A stretch of 64,000 nt of DNA from positions 1 through 64,000 of the forward strand of contig CAJUCT010000011.1 in assembly GCA_910585015.1 (NCBI GenBank), read 5' to 3'. The notes under the pieces are model-generated. The model was not told the origin of the DNA, made no database searches, and worked only from the letters and a program-made list of their open reading frames with translations. Of the stretch, positions 27,966-35,434 are shown piece after piece (the stretch's first letter is position 1; each line of letters begins with the position of its first letter). The translations under genes and the position numbers were made by a program. The stretch is from an uncultured Acetatifactor sp. Lineage in GTDB: Bacteria > Bacillota > Clostridia > Lachnospirales > Lachnospiraceae.

Positions 27966-28259
27966 TTATTTATGATTAGTGCTATGATCTGAAAAAGTGC
28001 CATCGCCTGATCCTACCTGTGCGCCGCAATCGATACATACTTCCACATAAGTGTATGTTCCTGTATTCACAGTGCAAACCTTGGTTGTTCCATCGGATCC
28101 TGTGTATGTGTGGTCATATCCCCCGGTTATTGTTCTTGATGTTATGCGCAGTCCCGTAAGCCCATGTTTGCATCCTTCTTCCTTTGCCTCTGCCTGTACT
28201 GTGACACAGCAAAATGATAGTACGACTGTCAGCAATGCGGGTAAAAAATTTTTTCTCAT
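27966..28259 (-). CDS. Small secreted Cys/His-containing protein
   Basis: 97 residues from the ATG at 28259 (GGAGG upstream). A signal peptide (about 1-25, ending VQAEA) is clear. The mature ~70 residues contain a single early Cys, a YDHTYTGSDGTTKVC segment and CIDCG near the end, followed by His residues. These could bind a metal or form a disulphide. I do not recognise the family. It has its own consensus promoter. Its relation to the downstream solute-binding lipoprotein is unknown. Confidence 0.65.
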   Translation of the reverse strand: MRKNFLPALLTVVLSFCCVTVQAEAKEEGCKHGLTGLRITSRTITGGYDHTYTGSDGTTKVCTVNTGTYTYVEVCIDCGAQVGSGDGTFSDHSTNHK

Positions 28260-28332
28260 AATAAATACCTCCGCCTTGTAATGGTGGAATATTCCGTTCT
28301 TCATTTAGTGTGTTTGTAACGGTTATAGTTGT

Positions 28333-28361
28333 ACTATATCATGTTGGACATAGATTGTCAA
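28333..28361 (-). promoter_or_regulatory. Promoter of the small secreted protein gene
   Basis: Minus-strand TTGACA (28361-28356), 17-base spacer, TATAGT (28338-28333), about 75 bases before the start codon. Confidence 0.75.
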
Positions 28362-28404
28362 CAGACAAAAACCATACCTGGAATTAAGTGTTGGCCTGCC
28401 AAAT

Positions 28405-28869
28405 CTAATCAGTGGTGAATATAATCAGCAGGGGCGCTCCCTCATCCTCTTCCATATCGGAACTATCGGTGAGGACCTGCCAGGAGGTAATACGGTAAAA
28501 GGGATCCCCCTCCTGCCGGGGATAGAGAATATCCAAGGTGACAGACAGGGTCTGCAGGTCGGAAATAGTAAAGGTGCAGGTCTTTTTATGGCCCACAGCC
28601 ATAAAATATTCTTCCTCGTCAAAGCTGTCCGCGTAGATGGCAGCCAAAGTGTCATCCAGGCTGGTGATATCTGCCTGGGCCTGATTGCAGGCTTCGTAAT
28701 ACGCAGTAGTCCTTTCCACCACCCGTCTGCTCAGTTTTGCGTCCGCATTGGCGCTTACAATGGACAGAGTGGCAAAGGAGATGAGGCAGAGAATCACAAA
28801 TATCAACAGGATCGATGAAGAACCTACATTTACGTGAAATTCCGGTCCGGTTTTTTTCTGAAAGCTCAT
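28405..28869 (-). CDS. Single-helix membrane-anchored protein of the pilus-like cluster
   Basis: 154 residues with an N-terminal cytoplasmic tail, one hydrophobic helix (about 19-40, SSSILLIFVILCLISFATL) and an extracellular domain that begins with a helix (KLSRRVVERTTAYYEACNQA). This layout resembles proteins encoded with clostridial type II secretion/type IV pilus-like genes, though no prepilin cleavage motif is obvious. AAAGGA lies 8 bases before the ATG. It is the last gene of the minus-strand cluster. Role inferred from context only. Confidence 0.6.
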   Translation of the reverse strand: MSFQKKTGPEFHVNVGSSSILLIFVILCLISFATLSIVSANADAKLSRRVVERTTAYYEACNQAQADITSLDDTLAAIYADSFDEEEYFMAVGHKKTCTFTISDLQTLSVTLDILYPRQEGDPFYRITSWQVLTDSSDMEEDEGAPLLIIFTTD

Positions 28870-28924
28870 AGGAAGGTTCCTTTCTTATTTTGAATTCCGC
28901 TCCGCACATCTCCGGAATATGCTG

Positions 28925-29335
28925 CTACTTTACGCGGGGGATGTGCAGGTCCACATGCAGGGTGTAGAGCGGAACTTGGGCGGCGCCAATCTTGGATACA
29001 CTAATGTCGGCAGACAGAGTGCTGCCGGGCTCGGGGGCCATATTGCGCACCAGGTGGGTGCGGTAGCCATTCTGCTCCAGGGACAGGCCGTTGCCATCTT
29101 CGGCCAGCATACTGCCGGTCAGCAACTCTTGCAGCGCCTGCAAGTCGCCGTTACATCCCGTGAAAGCCTCCGCCATATTCTGGGCGTAATTCACGGCATA
29201 ATTCTGGTCCACAGTCTGGGCTGACAGGGAGTGCGCGTTGACAAACAGGCGGATGCACACCGTGCTGGCCAGGGAGAAAAACAGTAACGCGATTATCAGT
29301 TCCATCAAAAAGAGTGATGATTTGGAGTGCTTCAA
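28925..29335 (-). CDS. Pseudopilin-like protein
   Basis: The TTG start follows GGAGGAGG by 6 bases. The 136-residue product has a short basic leader (MKHSKSS), a Glu after the start of the hydrophobic stretch (LFLMELIIALLFFSLAS) and a longer helix, as in type IV prepilins and pseudopilins. The residue before the presumed cleavage site is not the usual Gly, so processing is uncertain. The C-terminal part is a small beta-rich domain. An inserted miniature element separates it from the DUF4860-like gene upstream in the cluster. Confidence 0.6.
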   Translation of the reverse strand: MKHSKSSLFLMELIIALLFFSLASTVCIRLFVNAHSLSAQTVDQNYAVNYAQNMAEAFTGCNGDLQALQELLTGSMLAEDGNGLSLEQNGYRTHLVRNMAPEPGSTLSADISVSKIGAAQVPLYTLHVDLHIPRVK

Positions 29336-29367
29336 AGGAGCCTCCTCCTTTCTGGTAAATCAATTCT

Positions 29368-29509
29368 TAGGTAATTGCGAAACGTTCTCCGCAAGTGACG
29401 TGGCTGGTCAATATATACAAAAACGGGCTCCGATGCAGTGGCCAGTCGCCCTTATTTTGTATATATTGCCCATCCACTGTTCATGGAAAGGGAGTTTCGC
29501 AATTGCCTA
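29368..29509. mobile_element. Miniature inverted-repeat element with 11-bp target duplication
   Basis: The 142-bp element has terminal inverted repeats (left TAGGTAATTGCGAAAC; complement of right TAGGCAATTGCGAAAC). It is flanked on both sides by the direct repeat AAATCAATTCT (29357-29367 and 29510-29520). A second inverted pair (ATATATACAAAA/TTTTGTATATAT) lies inside. The ends match the element at 55004-55070. It carries no gene. Confidence 0.85.
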
Positions 29510-29512
29510 AAA

Positions 29513-30010
29513 TCAATTCTGCCGGCTGCGAAGAGCGATGTACAATTCCTTCTGGGTGTTGTCCTCCAGGGTCAGTGAGATATGCAGCAGGCAGTCTCCG
29601 GCCATCTCGGGGTTCCAGTCCCTGAGTGGCAGAATCTCCTGGCCTGCGGACAGGGGATCGGCTCCGATGTCGCTTCCCTGGCGCATAAACAACTCCCGCA
29701 GGTTTCCCTCATGGAGATAAAGGTAGGTGGCATAGGTGGTGTCATTGATTTCCTGGGTCAGCACCAGGGCCGTAGTTCCCTCCAGTTCCCCGATGGAGAT
29801 GCTGTCATAGAGGTCGTTCTGCCGAACCTTCTCCGTCAGATAGGAGTAAGCAGTCCGGGCATCATAATTCTCATCCATGTAGCTGACAGTCTGTCTGTAA
29901 ACATTGGCTCCCAGGATTACAAGTACCAGTGCGGACAGCGTAAACACCACGAACAGCGCAAGCACGAACAGCACATCTACAATATGATTTCTTTCCTGTT
30001 TTGTACGCAT
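29513..30010 (-). CDS. DUF4860-like membrane-anchored protein
   Basis: The start is the ATG at 30010, with GGAGG 7 bases upstream. The 165-residue product has one N-terminal helix (about 10-35, VDVLFVLALFVVFTLSALVLV) and an extracellular domain with a YRQTVSYMDENYDARTAYSYL helix, as in the DUF4860 family found beside GspF-like genes in clostridia. Function is unknown; it is probably a pseudopilin or assembly factor. Its stop codon lies inside the target duplication of the inserted miniature element, so the insertion just missed the reading frame. Confidence 0.65.
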   Translation of the reverse strand: MRTKQERNHIVDVLFVLALFVVFTLSALVLVILGANVYRQTVSYMDENYDARTAYSYLTEKVRQNDLYDSISIGELEGTTALVLTQEINDTTYATYLYLHEGNLRELFMRQGSDIGADPLSAGQEILPLRDWNPEMAGDCLLHISLTLEDNTQKELYIALRSRQN

Positions 30011-30055
30011 AGCAGTCCTCCGCATATTCTCGGCTGAAAAATTTCTATGCTGCCG

Positions 30056-30391
30056 TTATTTTATGGACAATATCACAACCTCAGGCATCAGGTTGGCGCC
30101 CATGGGCTGATAGTCAATCAGAAATTTGCTCTCGTCGTAGGTCAGCCCATAATGTTCCTTGAGATAATTCAGGCTGGGCGGATACATGCCTTCCACGGCA
30201 TAGCACTGGGCAATGCTGCGGGAAAGGGCTGTCTCCAGGCTCTCCTGCTGCTTGGCGGCAGTGGTGTCGCTGACGGACTGAACACCCTGCAAAAACAGCA
30301 GCAGGATCAGCAGCCCTGTCAGCAGGGGGAGCCTGCTGATCAACCTGGGCAGGAATCCCAGAGGGGTGGGATTAAAACGGTTATTGCGCAT
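30056..30391 (-). CDS. Small membrane-anchored pilus-cluster protein
   Basis: 111 residues: basic N-terminus with PLGFLPRLISR, one hydrophobic helix (about 20-36, LLTGLLILLLFLQGV), then a helix and a YAVEGMYPPSLNYLKEHYGL segment. That segment is typical of type II secretion pseudopilins, where the first ordered residues include the YPPSL motif. No prepilin cleavage site is evident. AGGAGG precedes the ATG and abuts the dispersed 100-bp element. Confidence 0.6.
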   Translation of the reverse strand: MRNNRFNPTPLGFLPRLISRLPLLTGLLILLLFLQGVQSVSDTTAAKQQESLETALSRSIAQCYAVEGMYPPSLNYLKEHYGLTYDESKFLIDYQPMGANLMPEVVILSIK

Positions 30392-30404
30392 ATGTATGCC
30401 TCCT

Positions 30405-30504
30405 ATTTATACTGACGGTCACTAAAACCTGCCAAGTAATCCGGCCCACGAGCGAATAATTTTCAGGGACATTGCGGCAAATTTCATTGCTTGTGAGTAT
30501 AAAT
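30405..30504. mobile_element. 100-bp dispersed palindromic element (full copy)
   Basis: It is bounded by 9-bp perfect inverted repeats (ATTTATACT/AGTATAAAT). The internal ~75 bases recur at 15949-16024, and the ends and length recur at 47783-47882. It sits between the GspF gene and the next gene of the cluster, ending at the AGGAGG ribosome binding site. Confidence 0.7.
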
Positions 30505-30555
30505 CGCCGCACGATGGATCTGAAGGCTGGATTATAAGTGTTCCGAATATTTCTC

Positions 30556-31602
30556 TTATCCAATGCTGGACATAATGCCCATCAGCGGCAGGATTACGGA
30601 CAACAGGATAAGTCCCACGATAACGGAGAGGATGATTACTAAAGTGGGTTCCAGTACGGCGATGATGGACTGCATCTTTTCATCGGTTTCCTTCTCGTAG
30701 GAATCGGCAATTTTTTGCATGACAGTGTCAATATTTCCGCTACGGAAGCCGATGGCAACCATGCGGGAATGTACATTGCTGAAAATCTGGGACTCTACCA
30801 GGGCCTCGGACAGGTTATCCCCCTTGCGCAGCCGCTCCTTGCAGCCCAGGATCTGGTCGTGCATCCTGGAATTGCCCACCAGTTCCGCCACCATGTCCAG
30901 GCTGTTGAAAGTGTCAATGCCGCTGCTGAAGGTCATGGCCAGACCACTGGCAAAGCGCTGACAGGCATATTTTTCAAAGAACCCCCTGGTGGGCGGAAAC
31001 CAGTTTAAAAAGCGGGCATTCAGTCTTTTTAGTGCGGGGATGCGGGTGAAGGCAAAATACAGCACCAGCGCAGCGCATATAAAGACGAGCAGTACACCGG
31101 AATAGCGGTTTAAGGTATTGCCCATATTCATCAGGGAGGCAGCCAGTCCGCCTATGTCGCTGCCAAGTTCGGCAAACACCTGACTGAAAATCGGCAGCAC
31201 CCGGCTCATGAGCACATAGATGACTACAAACATCATGATAATCATAATCAGGGGATAGGAGACGGCCTGTTTTATATTTTTGCGGATATTTTCTTCCTTC
31301 TCATAGTAGGTGGCCAGAGACTGCAGACAGCTGTCCAGTTTACCGGATTCTTCACCCAGAGCGATCAGGCGCAGACAGTAGTCGGGGAAGACGCCCACAC
31401 TTTCCAATGCCTCGTGAAAGCTGGTGCCCTTTTTGCACACATCCCATATGCCCTGGAGGATTTCCCTGCCCTGGTCATTCTTCATATCGCTGAGCAGGAT
31501 GCTCATGCTTTCTACCGGCGTGATCCCGGCCTGAATCAGCATGGCCGTCTGGGAGCAGAATGTGGTGATCTCGGCCTGTGTAAGTGTTCTTTTCGCTTTC
31601 AT
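30556..31602 (-). CDS. Type II secretion/type IV pilus inner membrane protein GspF/PilC-like
   Basis: The start at 31602 is preferred over an ATG 6 bases earlier because AAGGAG then has normal spacing. The 348-residue protein contains two GspF repeats: the first cytoplasmic domain (about 10-120, QTAMLIQAGITPVESM, GEESGKLDSCL), helices, then the second (FASGLAMTFSSGIDTFNSLDMV, GFRSGNIDTVMQKIADSYE) and a C-terminal helix. It would act as the platform for pseudopilus assembly. The motor ATPase and prepilin peptidase are not in the window. Confidence 0.88.
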   Translation of the reverse strand: MKAKRTLTQAEITTFCSQTAMLIQAGITPVESMSILLSDMKNDQGREILQGIWDVCKKGTSFHEALESVGVFPDYCLRLIALGEESGKLDSCLQSLATYYEKEENIRKNIKQAVSYPLIMIIMMFVVIYVLMSRVLPIFSQVFAELGSDIGGLAASLMNMGNTLNRYSGVLLVFICAALVLYFAFTRIPALKRLNARFLNWFPPTRGFFEKYACQRFASGLAMTFSSGIDTFNSLDMVAELVGNSRMHDQILGCKERLRKGDNLSEALVESQIFSNVHSRMVAIGFRSGNIDTVMQKIADSYEKETDEKMQSIIAVLEPTLVIILSVIVGLILLSVILPLMGIMSSIG

Positions 31603-31731
31603 ACGCATTCTCCTTGTAATGGGCTGCACATATTCCCTGCAAGCACACAGAAGCGGCGATCAATATCCGGCGGCCAGGGCATCCAAATATTGAACGGTGT
31701 GTTTTACGGGAATATGCTGATTTGAGTTTCT

Positions 31732-32925
31732 CTAATAAATATATCTGACGGAATAGTTGCTTCCGTCCCCGATAAATTCTCTGACCTCTTCCTCGCTGTT
31801 GCTGGCGGCGTAAGTGGGATCCATAAGGTTCCAGCTGGAGCCGTCAAACTCCACGATGCCGTTGACCCATCCCACATCCGTGAGATAGACGCTGACCCAG
31901 GCGTGATAGGCGAGGGAGGCATAGCCTACCTCCAGACGGGTGGGAATATGCTGTGTGCGCAGCATACAGGCCATCAGGGCCGCATAGTCCAGGCAGATGC
32001 CTTTGCCGTTTTCCAGAGTGGCGTCGATATCGGCGATATAGCTGGACAAAGCGCCGCTGGTAATCTGGCCGGCCTTGTCATAGTCATATTCAACATTTTC
32101 AATGATATAGTTGTATATGGCGGACACGCATTCCAGGTCGGAGGAGGCGGTCTCGCACAACTCCGCCGCAAGCTCCACCGCAAGAGTGTCCGTGTCATAG
32201 TTCACATAGGAACTGGGGGACAGGTAGGGACTGAAAGGATCAGTCATAGAGACATCCAGATTCACTTCATAGCTGACGCTGTATTCCTTCCCCTGTATGT
32301 TTTCATTGACCGTGACAGTGTATCTGCCGTCCCCTGCCGTCAGGGGAATGGCCTGGAACTGCGCCGTGTTCAGATTGTAAGTGCATGTGTGGGAGTTGGG
32401 GCCTATGACCTGCAGTTTAACCTTGGGACAAGTGCCCGTATAATTGGCCATAATATATCCCTGTTCCAGGTTGGAGGCATCAATAGTGGTCACATCGTTG
32501 CCGTAGGTCACTGTGCCGGGAGCCGTGGGAATAGGGCAATAGGGTGTATTGTCCCGAAGCGGCACGAAGGGAGTGGGCTCCGGCGTGGGTTCGGGGGTGG
32601 GATCCGGTGCGGCCGTGGGGGCAGAGATACCGGGGGCGTCGTCAGATGCCGTGGACTGGCCGGTGCCCTCGGTCTGTCCAGCGACTCCTAAAGAGTCGGC
32701 AGCTTCGGAAGAATCGCCGGATCCGGGAGATGCGGCATCCTCCGAGGAACCTATGGCCTCCGGAGAACTGGTGGCGCCGATCTGCAAAGCCCCCATAATA
32801 TCGGGCTGTTCCTGGGGGGGCTGCTCGGCGGAGGGGATGGATATGGAGGTCGCGGCCCCACAGCCGGTGAGCAGCATAATACACATGCTATATGAAATTA
32901 GTTTTGATAAGACACTTTTTTTCAT
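31732..32925 (-). CDS. Transglutaminase-like lipoprotein
   Basis: A signal peptide with lipobox LTGC anchors the protein. A Ser/Pro/Glu-rich linker (about 25-110, PTPEP repeats) is followed by a beta-rich domain and a C-terminal transglutaminase-like fold. Its catalytic triad is visible as Cys311 (GKGICLDYAAL), His341 (AYHAWVSVYL) and Asp369 (NLMDPTYA). Such proteins cleave or cross-link amide bonds at the cell surface. The ATG at 32925 suits the signal peptide; a TTG at 32937 sits closer to AGGAAAGG and is an alternative. It lies in a run with the sigma factor, the small membrane protein and the GspF cluster. Confidence 0.85.
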   Translation of the reverse strand: MKKSVLSKLISYSMCIMLLTGCGAATSISIPSAEQPPQEQPDIMGALQIGATSSPEAIGSSEDAASPGSGDSSEAADSLGVAGQTEGTGQSTASDDAPGISAPTAAPDPTPEPTPEPTPFVPLRDNTPYCPIPTAPGTVTYGNDVTTIDASNLEQGYIMANYTGTCPKVKLQVIGPNSHTCTYNLNTAQFQAIPLTAGDGRYTVTVNENIQGKEYSVSYEVNLDVSMTDPFSPYLSPSSYVNYDTDTLAVELAAELCETASSDLECVSAIYNYIIENVEYDYDKAGQITSGALSSYIADIDATLENGKGICLDYAALMACMLRTQHIPTRLEVGYASLAYHAWVSVYLTDVGWVNGIVEFDGSSWNLMDPTYAASNSEEEVREFIGDGSNYSVRYIY

Positions 32926-32959
32926 ATTTGGTAGCAAAAACCTTTCCTGTACAGGCCGC

Positions 32960-33175
32960 CTACTGCTGCCACAGCATAATACCGGCCAGCGTCAGCAGAA
33001 TTGCCAATGCAGCCGCAACAGGAATCCAGAGACGGCGGTTCGAATTTCTGTGAAAAGCGCGGCGTGAGCGGCCCACAATATCGTCCTGGCCGCTGGCGGC
33101 GAGAATATCCTGCAAAGCCGCCTCCGCCTGTTTCTTGTTCATCTCATATTTCTTCCTATATTTTATTAATGCCAT
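32960..33175 (-). CDS. Small single-helix protein, possible anti-sigma factor
   Basis: 71 residues: a basic/helical cytoplasmic N-terminus (about 1-45) and one C-terminal membrane helix (about 48-67, LWIPVAAALAILLTLAGIML). It starts 5 bases after the sigma factor stop, with AAAGGA upstream. Position and topology suggest a membrane-tethered anti-sigma partner, but it lacks a zinc-finger HxxxCxxC motif, so the role is inference. Confidence 0.6.
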   Translation of the reverse strand: MALIKYRKKYEMNKKQAEAALQDILAASGQDDIVGRSRRAFHRNSNRRLWIPVAAALAILLTLAGIMLWQQ

Positions 33176-33180
33176 ATATG

Positions 33181-33738
33181 TTATCCTTTCAATTTTCGGG
33201 ACAGGTGCTCTTTGCCGGAGGCAATATAACGCTTGATGGTGCTGCGGCTCAACTCCATAGCCCCCGCGATCTCTTCCAGCTTCATGTTGTTATAGTAGCG
33301 CATGGCCAGAACTGCCCGTTCCTGAAAAGGCAGTTCATCCATGGCCCGGCGGAGCCTGGCAACCTCGTCCCAATACAATGCCAGGGCTTCCGGGTCGGAG
33401 TGGGGGCGTTCGTCCCGCGCCAGTTCCAGCAATTCCGGATCGGATAAGTCCTGATGGCCGTATTGCTTCTGCTGAATGTCATAACACACATGGAAAGAAA
33501 TACGGTTCAGCCAGGCGATAAACAGGGTGGGGTCACTGAGCTTGTCTATATTGCGGAAAGCGGATATAAACACTTCCTGCATGGCATCCTGGGCCAGGTA
33601 TTCGTCCTTCAGGTAATGCCGGGCATAATTATATACTTTATTATATGTAAGAGCGTATAATTCGGCAAAGGCATCGGTGTCCCGCTGTTTAAAACGGATG
33701 ACGAGCCCGGCCAGATACTGGTGATTCGGTTCCGGCAT
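33181..33738 (-). CDS. ECF-type sigma-70 family RNA polymerase sigma factor
   Basis: 185 residues. Region 2 (about 20-90, DAFAELYALTYNKVYNYARHYL, DAMQEVFISAFRNID) recognises the -10 element. Region 4 (about 125-182, MDELPFQERAVLAMRYYNNMKLEEIAGAMELSRSTIKRY) recognises the -35 element. It heads a minus-strand run with a small membrane protein and a transglutaminase lipoprotein, its likely regulon. GAGGGGG lies before the ATG. The divergent 150-base spacer to the next plus-strand gene must contain its promoter. Confidence 0.9.
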   Translation of the reverse strand: MPEPNHQYLAGLVIRFKQRDTDAFAELYALTYNKVYNYARHYLKDEYLAQDAMQEVFISAFRNIDKLSDPTLFIAWLNRISFHVCYDIQQKQYGHQDLSDPELLELARDERPHSDPEALALYWDEVARLRRAMDELPFQERAVLAMRYYNNMKLEEIAGAMELSRSTIKRYIASGKEHLSRKLKG

Positions 33739-33890
33739 GTGGTCTTGCCCCCTCTCTGCTTAGAGTTCCGCATATGCCTGATGTACCGTGTATTTTTTAT
33801 TATAAAAAAAAATGAACCTTTTTTCAAGATATCCCTGTCTTTTTTTATAGATTTGTGATATATTTGATGTCAACGCAAGGGGTGAAAGGA

Positions 33891-34133
33891 ATGGTTCCAA
33901 GAAATATGATGGGCCTGTACATTTGTTTTGGCCTGGGCATAGCGGCTTTGACCGTGGCATTAGCGGCGGGCTCCGTCTGTTATGTGACGCGCTGCGTCCG
34001 GTGGCGCAGGCGTATCGCCGAGGTCGGAGGAGGACAGTCGGTATATTTGGGATGGAATCTGAAAAAGCTAAAGGAGACGGTGCGGGAACTGGAATACGAG
34101 AAGGTGTCCCGCATGGAACTGCTGTTTCCGTGA
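33891..34133 (+). CDS. Small single-pass membrane protein
   Basis: 80 residues from the ATG following GGGGTGAAAGGA. One N-terminal helix (about 7-29, with small residues) is followed by a basic cytoplasmic stretch (RCVRWRRRIAE) and a charged helix (NLKKLKETVRELEYEK). No family is recognised. It lies between the divergent sigma factor and the repeat array ahead of rfbD. Confidence 0.55.
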   Translation: MVPRNMMGLYICFGLGIAALTVALAAGSVCYVTRCVRWRRRIAEVGGGQSVYLGWNLKKLKETVRELEYEKVSRMELLFP

Positions 34134-34138
34134 GAGAG

Positions 34139-34383
34139 GGAATGTGCATGGGAAGGGAATCGGCGGAACTTAAAACAGCAGATTCCCGGACAAGGCACTG
34201 ATAAATATCAGGACGCCCAAAAGCGGCCTGATATTTATCACCGGAATGTGCATGGGAAGGGAATCGGCGGAACTTAAAACAGCAGATTCCCGGACAAGGC
34301 ACTGATAAATATCAGGACGCCCAAAAGCGGCCTGATATTTATCACCGGAATGTGCATGGGAAGGGAATCGGCGGAACTTAAAT
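34139..34383 (+). repeat. Tandem 104-bp hairpin repeat array upstream of rfbD
   Basis: Units begin at about 34141, 34245 and 34349 (the last partial), essentially identical. Each contains AGGGAATCGGCGGAACTTAA, a downstream GATTCCCGG, and a long stem GATAAATATCAGG/CCTGATATTTATC. The array fills the whole 263-base gap and ends 13 bases before the rfbD ATG. A diverged copy lies at 63202-63322. Confidence 0.9.
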
Positions 34384-34396
34384 AGGGAGAAAAGAA

Positions 34397-35245
34397 ATGA
34401 AGGTTTTTGTGACAGGCGTAAAGGGCCAGCTGGGCTACGATGTGGTAAACGAACTGGAGAAGAGAGATATAGAAGCGGTGGGAGTAGACATCCAGGAGAT
34501 GGACATCACCGACAGGGACAGTGTGAACAGAGTCATCCGCCAGGAGGTGCCGGATGCGGTGATCCACTGCGCTGCCTACACGGCGGTGGACGCGGCTGAA
34601 GAGAACGAGGAGTTGTGCCGCAGGGTCAATGCGGAGGGAACCCGGAATATAGCGGAGGTCTGTAAGGACTTGGATATCAAAATGATCTATATCAGCACGG
34701 ACTATGTGTTCAGCGGACAGGGGGAGAGACCCTGGGAGCCGGAGGATGAGAGAGAGCCTCAGAGCGTCTACGGACAGACCAAGTATGAGGGCGAACTGGC
34801 GGTGCAGGAACTGCTGGAGCGGTATTTTATCGTGCGGATCGCCTGGGTGTTTGGCGTCAACGGCAAGAATTTTATCAAAACCATGCTGAAACTGTCCGAG
34901 AACCATGACATGATCACAGTGGTCAACGACCAGTTTGGCTCCCCCACCTATACTTACGATCTGGCCAGGCTGCTGGTGGATATGGTGCAGACGGAGAAGT
35001 ACGGGATCTATCATGCCACCAACGAGGGAATCTGCTCCTGGTATGAGTTTGCCTGCGCTATTTTTCAGGAGGCGGGCATTCCTGTGACGGTGAAACCGGT
35101 GAGCACCGCGGAGTATGGCGCCAAGGCCAGCCGCCCTGCCAACAGCCGCATGAGCAAGGACAAGCTGGAGGAGAATGGCTTTGAGAGGCTTCCTGCATGG
35201 CAGGATGCGCTGAAAAGGTATCTGGATATCATTTTGGAGCGTTAA
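34397..35245 (+). CDS. rfbD: dTDP-4-dehydrorhamnose reductase
   Basis: This 282-residue extended SDR enzyme catalyses the last step of dTDP-L-rhamnose synthesis for cell-surface polysaccharides. The NAD(P)-binding glycine motif is VTGVKGQLG (about 5-13). The family motifs DITD, CAAYTAVDAAE, STDYVFSG and the catalytic YGQTKYEGE (YxxxK, about 132-136) are present, as are FGSPTYTYDLA and SRPANSRM near the C-terminus. No other rhamnose genes are adjacent. AGGGAGAAAAG precedes the ATG. The upstream repeat array could affect its expression. Confidence 0.93.
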   Translation: MKVFVTGVKGQLGYDVVNELEKRDIEAVGVDIQEMDITDRDSVNRVIRQEVPDAVIHCAAYTAVDAAEENEELCRRVNAEGTRNIAEVCKDLDIKMIYISTDYVFSGQGERPWEPEDEREPQSVYGQTKYEGELAVQELLERYFIVRIAWVFGVNGKNFIKTMLKLSENHDMITVVNDQFGSPTYTYDLARLLVDMVQTEKYGIYHATNEGICSWYEFACAIFQEAGIPVTVKPVSTAEYGAKASRPANSRMSKDKLEENGFERLPAWQDALKRYLDIILER

Positions 35246-35312
35246 TCCTGCTTCGGTTTTTGTTCTTTTTTATAAACACGGCTGAAACACTGAAAAAACT
35301 TGAAAATATTTG

Positions 35313-35341
35313 TTGACAAAGCATCCGCAAGTGGCTATACT
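35313..35341 (+). promoter_or_regulatory. Promoter of the rpsL-rpsG-fusA operon
   Basis: TTGACA (35313-35318), 17-base spacer, TATACT (35336-35341). The spacer and -10 box lie within the loop and left arm of the terminator hairpin at 35318-35369. Confidence 0.85.
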
Positions 35342-35369
35342 AATATAGCATGCGCGCGGATGCTTTTTT
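35318..35369 (+). terminator. Terminator hairpin embracing the str promoter
   Basis: An 11-bp stem (AAAGCATCCGC at 35318-35328 with GCGGATGCTTT at 35356-35366) is followed by a T run to 35369. An inner stem GCTATA/TATAGC also forms. RNA reading through from rfbD would contain both arms; RNA starting near 35348 would lack the left arm. Confidence 0.75.
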
Positions 35370-35434
35370 GTGGAAAACAGCAAGCAGAATGTGCGCAGAA
35401 CAAATCACATTATTTTAGAAAGAGGTGAAACAGA

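Noticed and set aside
34139..34383. Tandem repeats considered as a CRISPR array
   Set aside because: The whole 104-bp unit repeats with no unique spacers and no cas genes are present.
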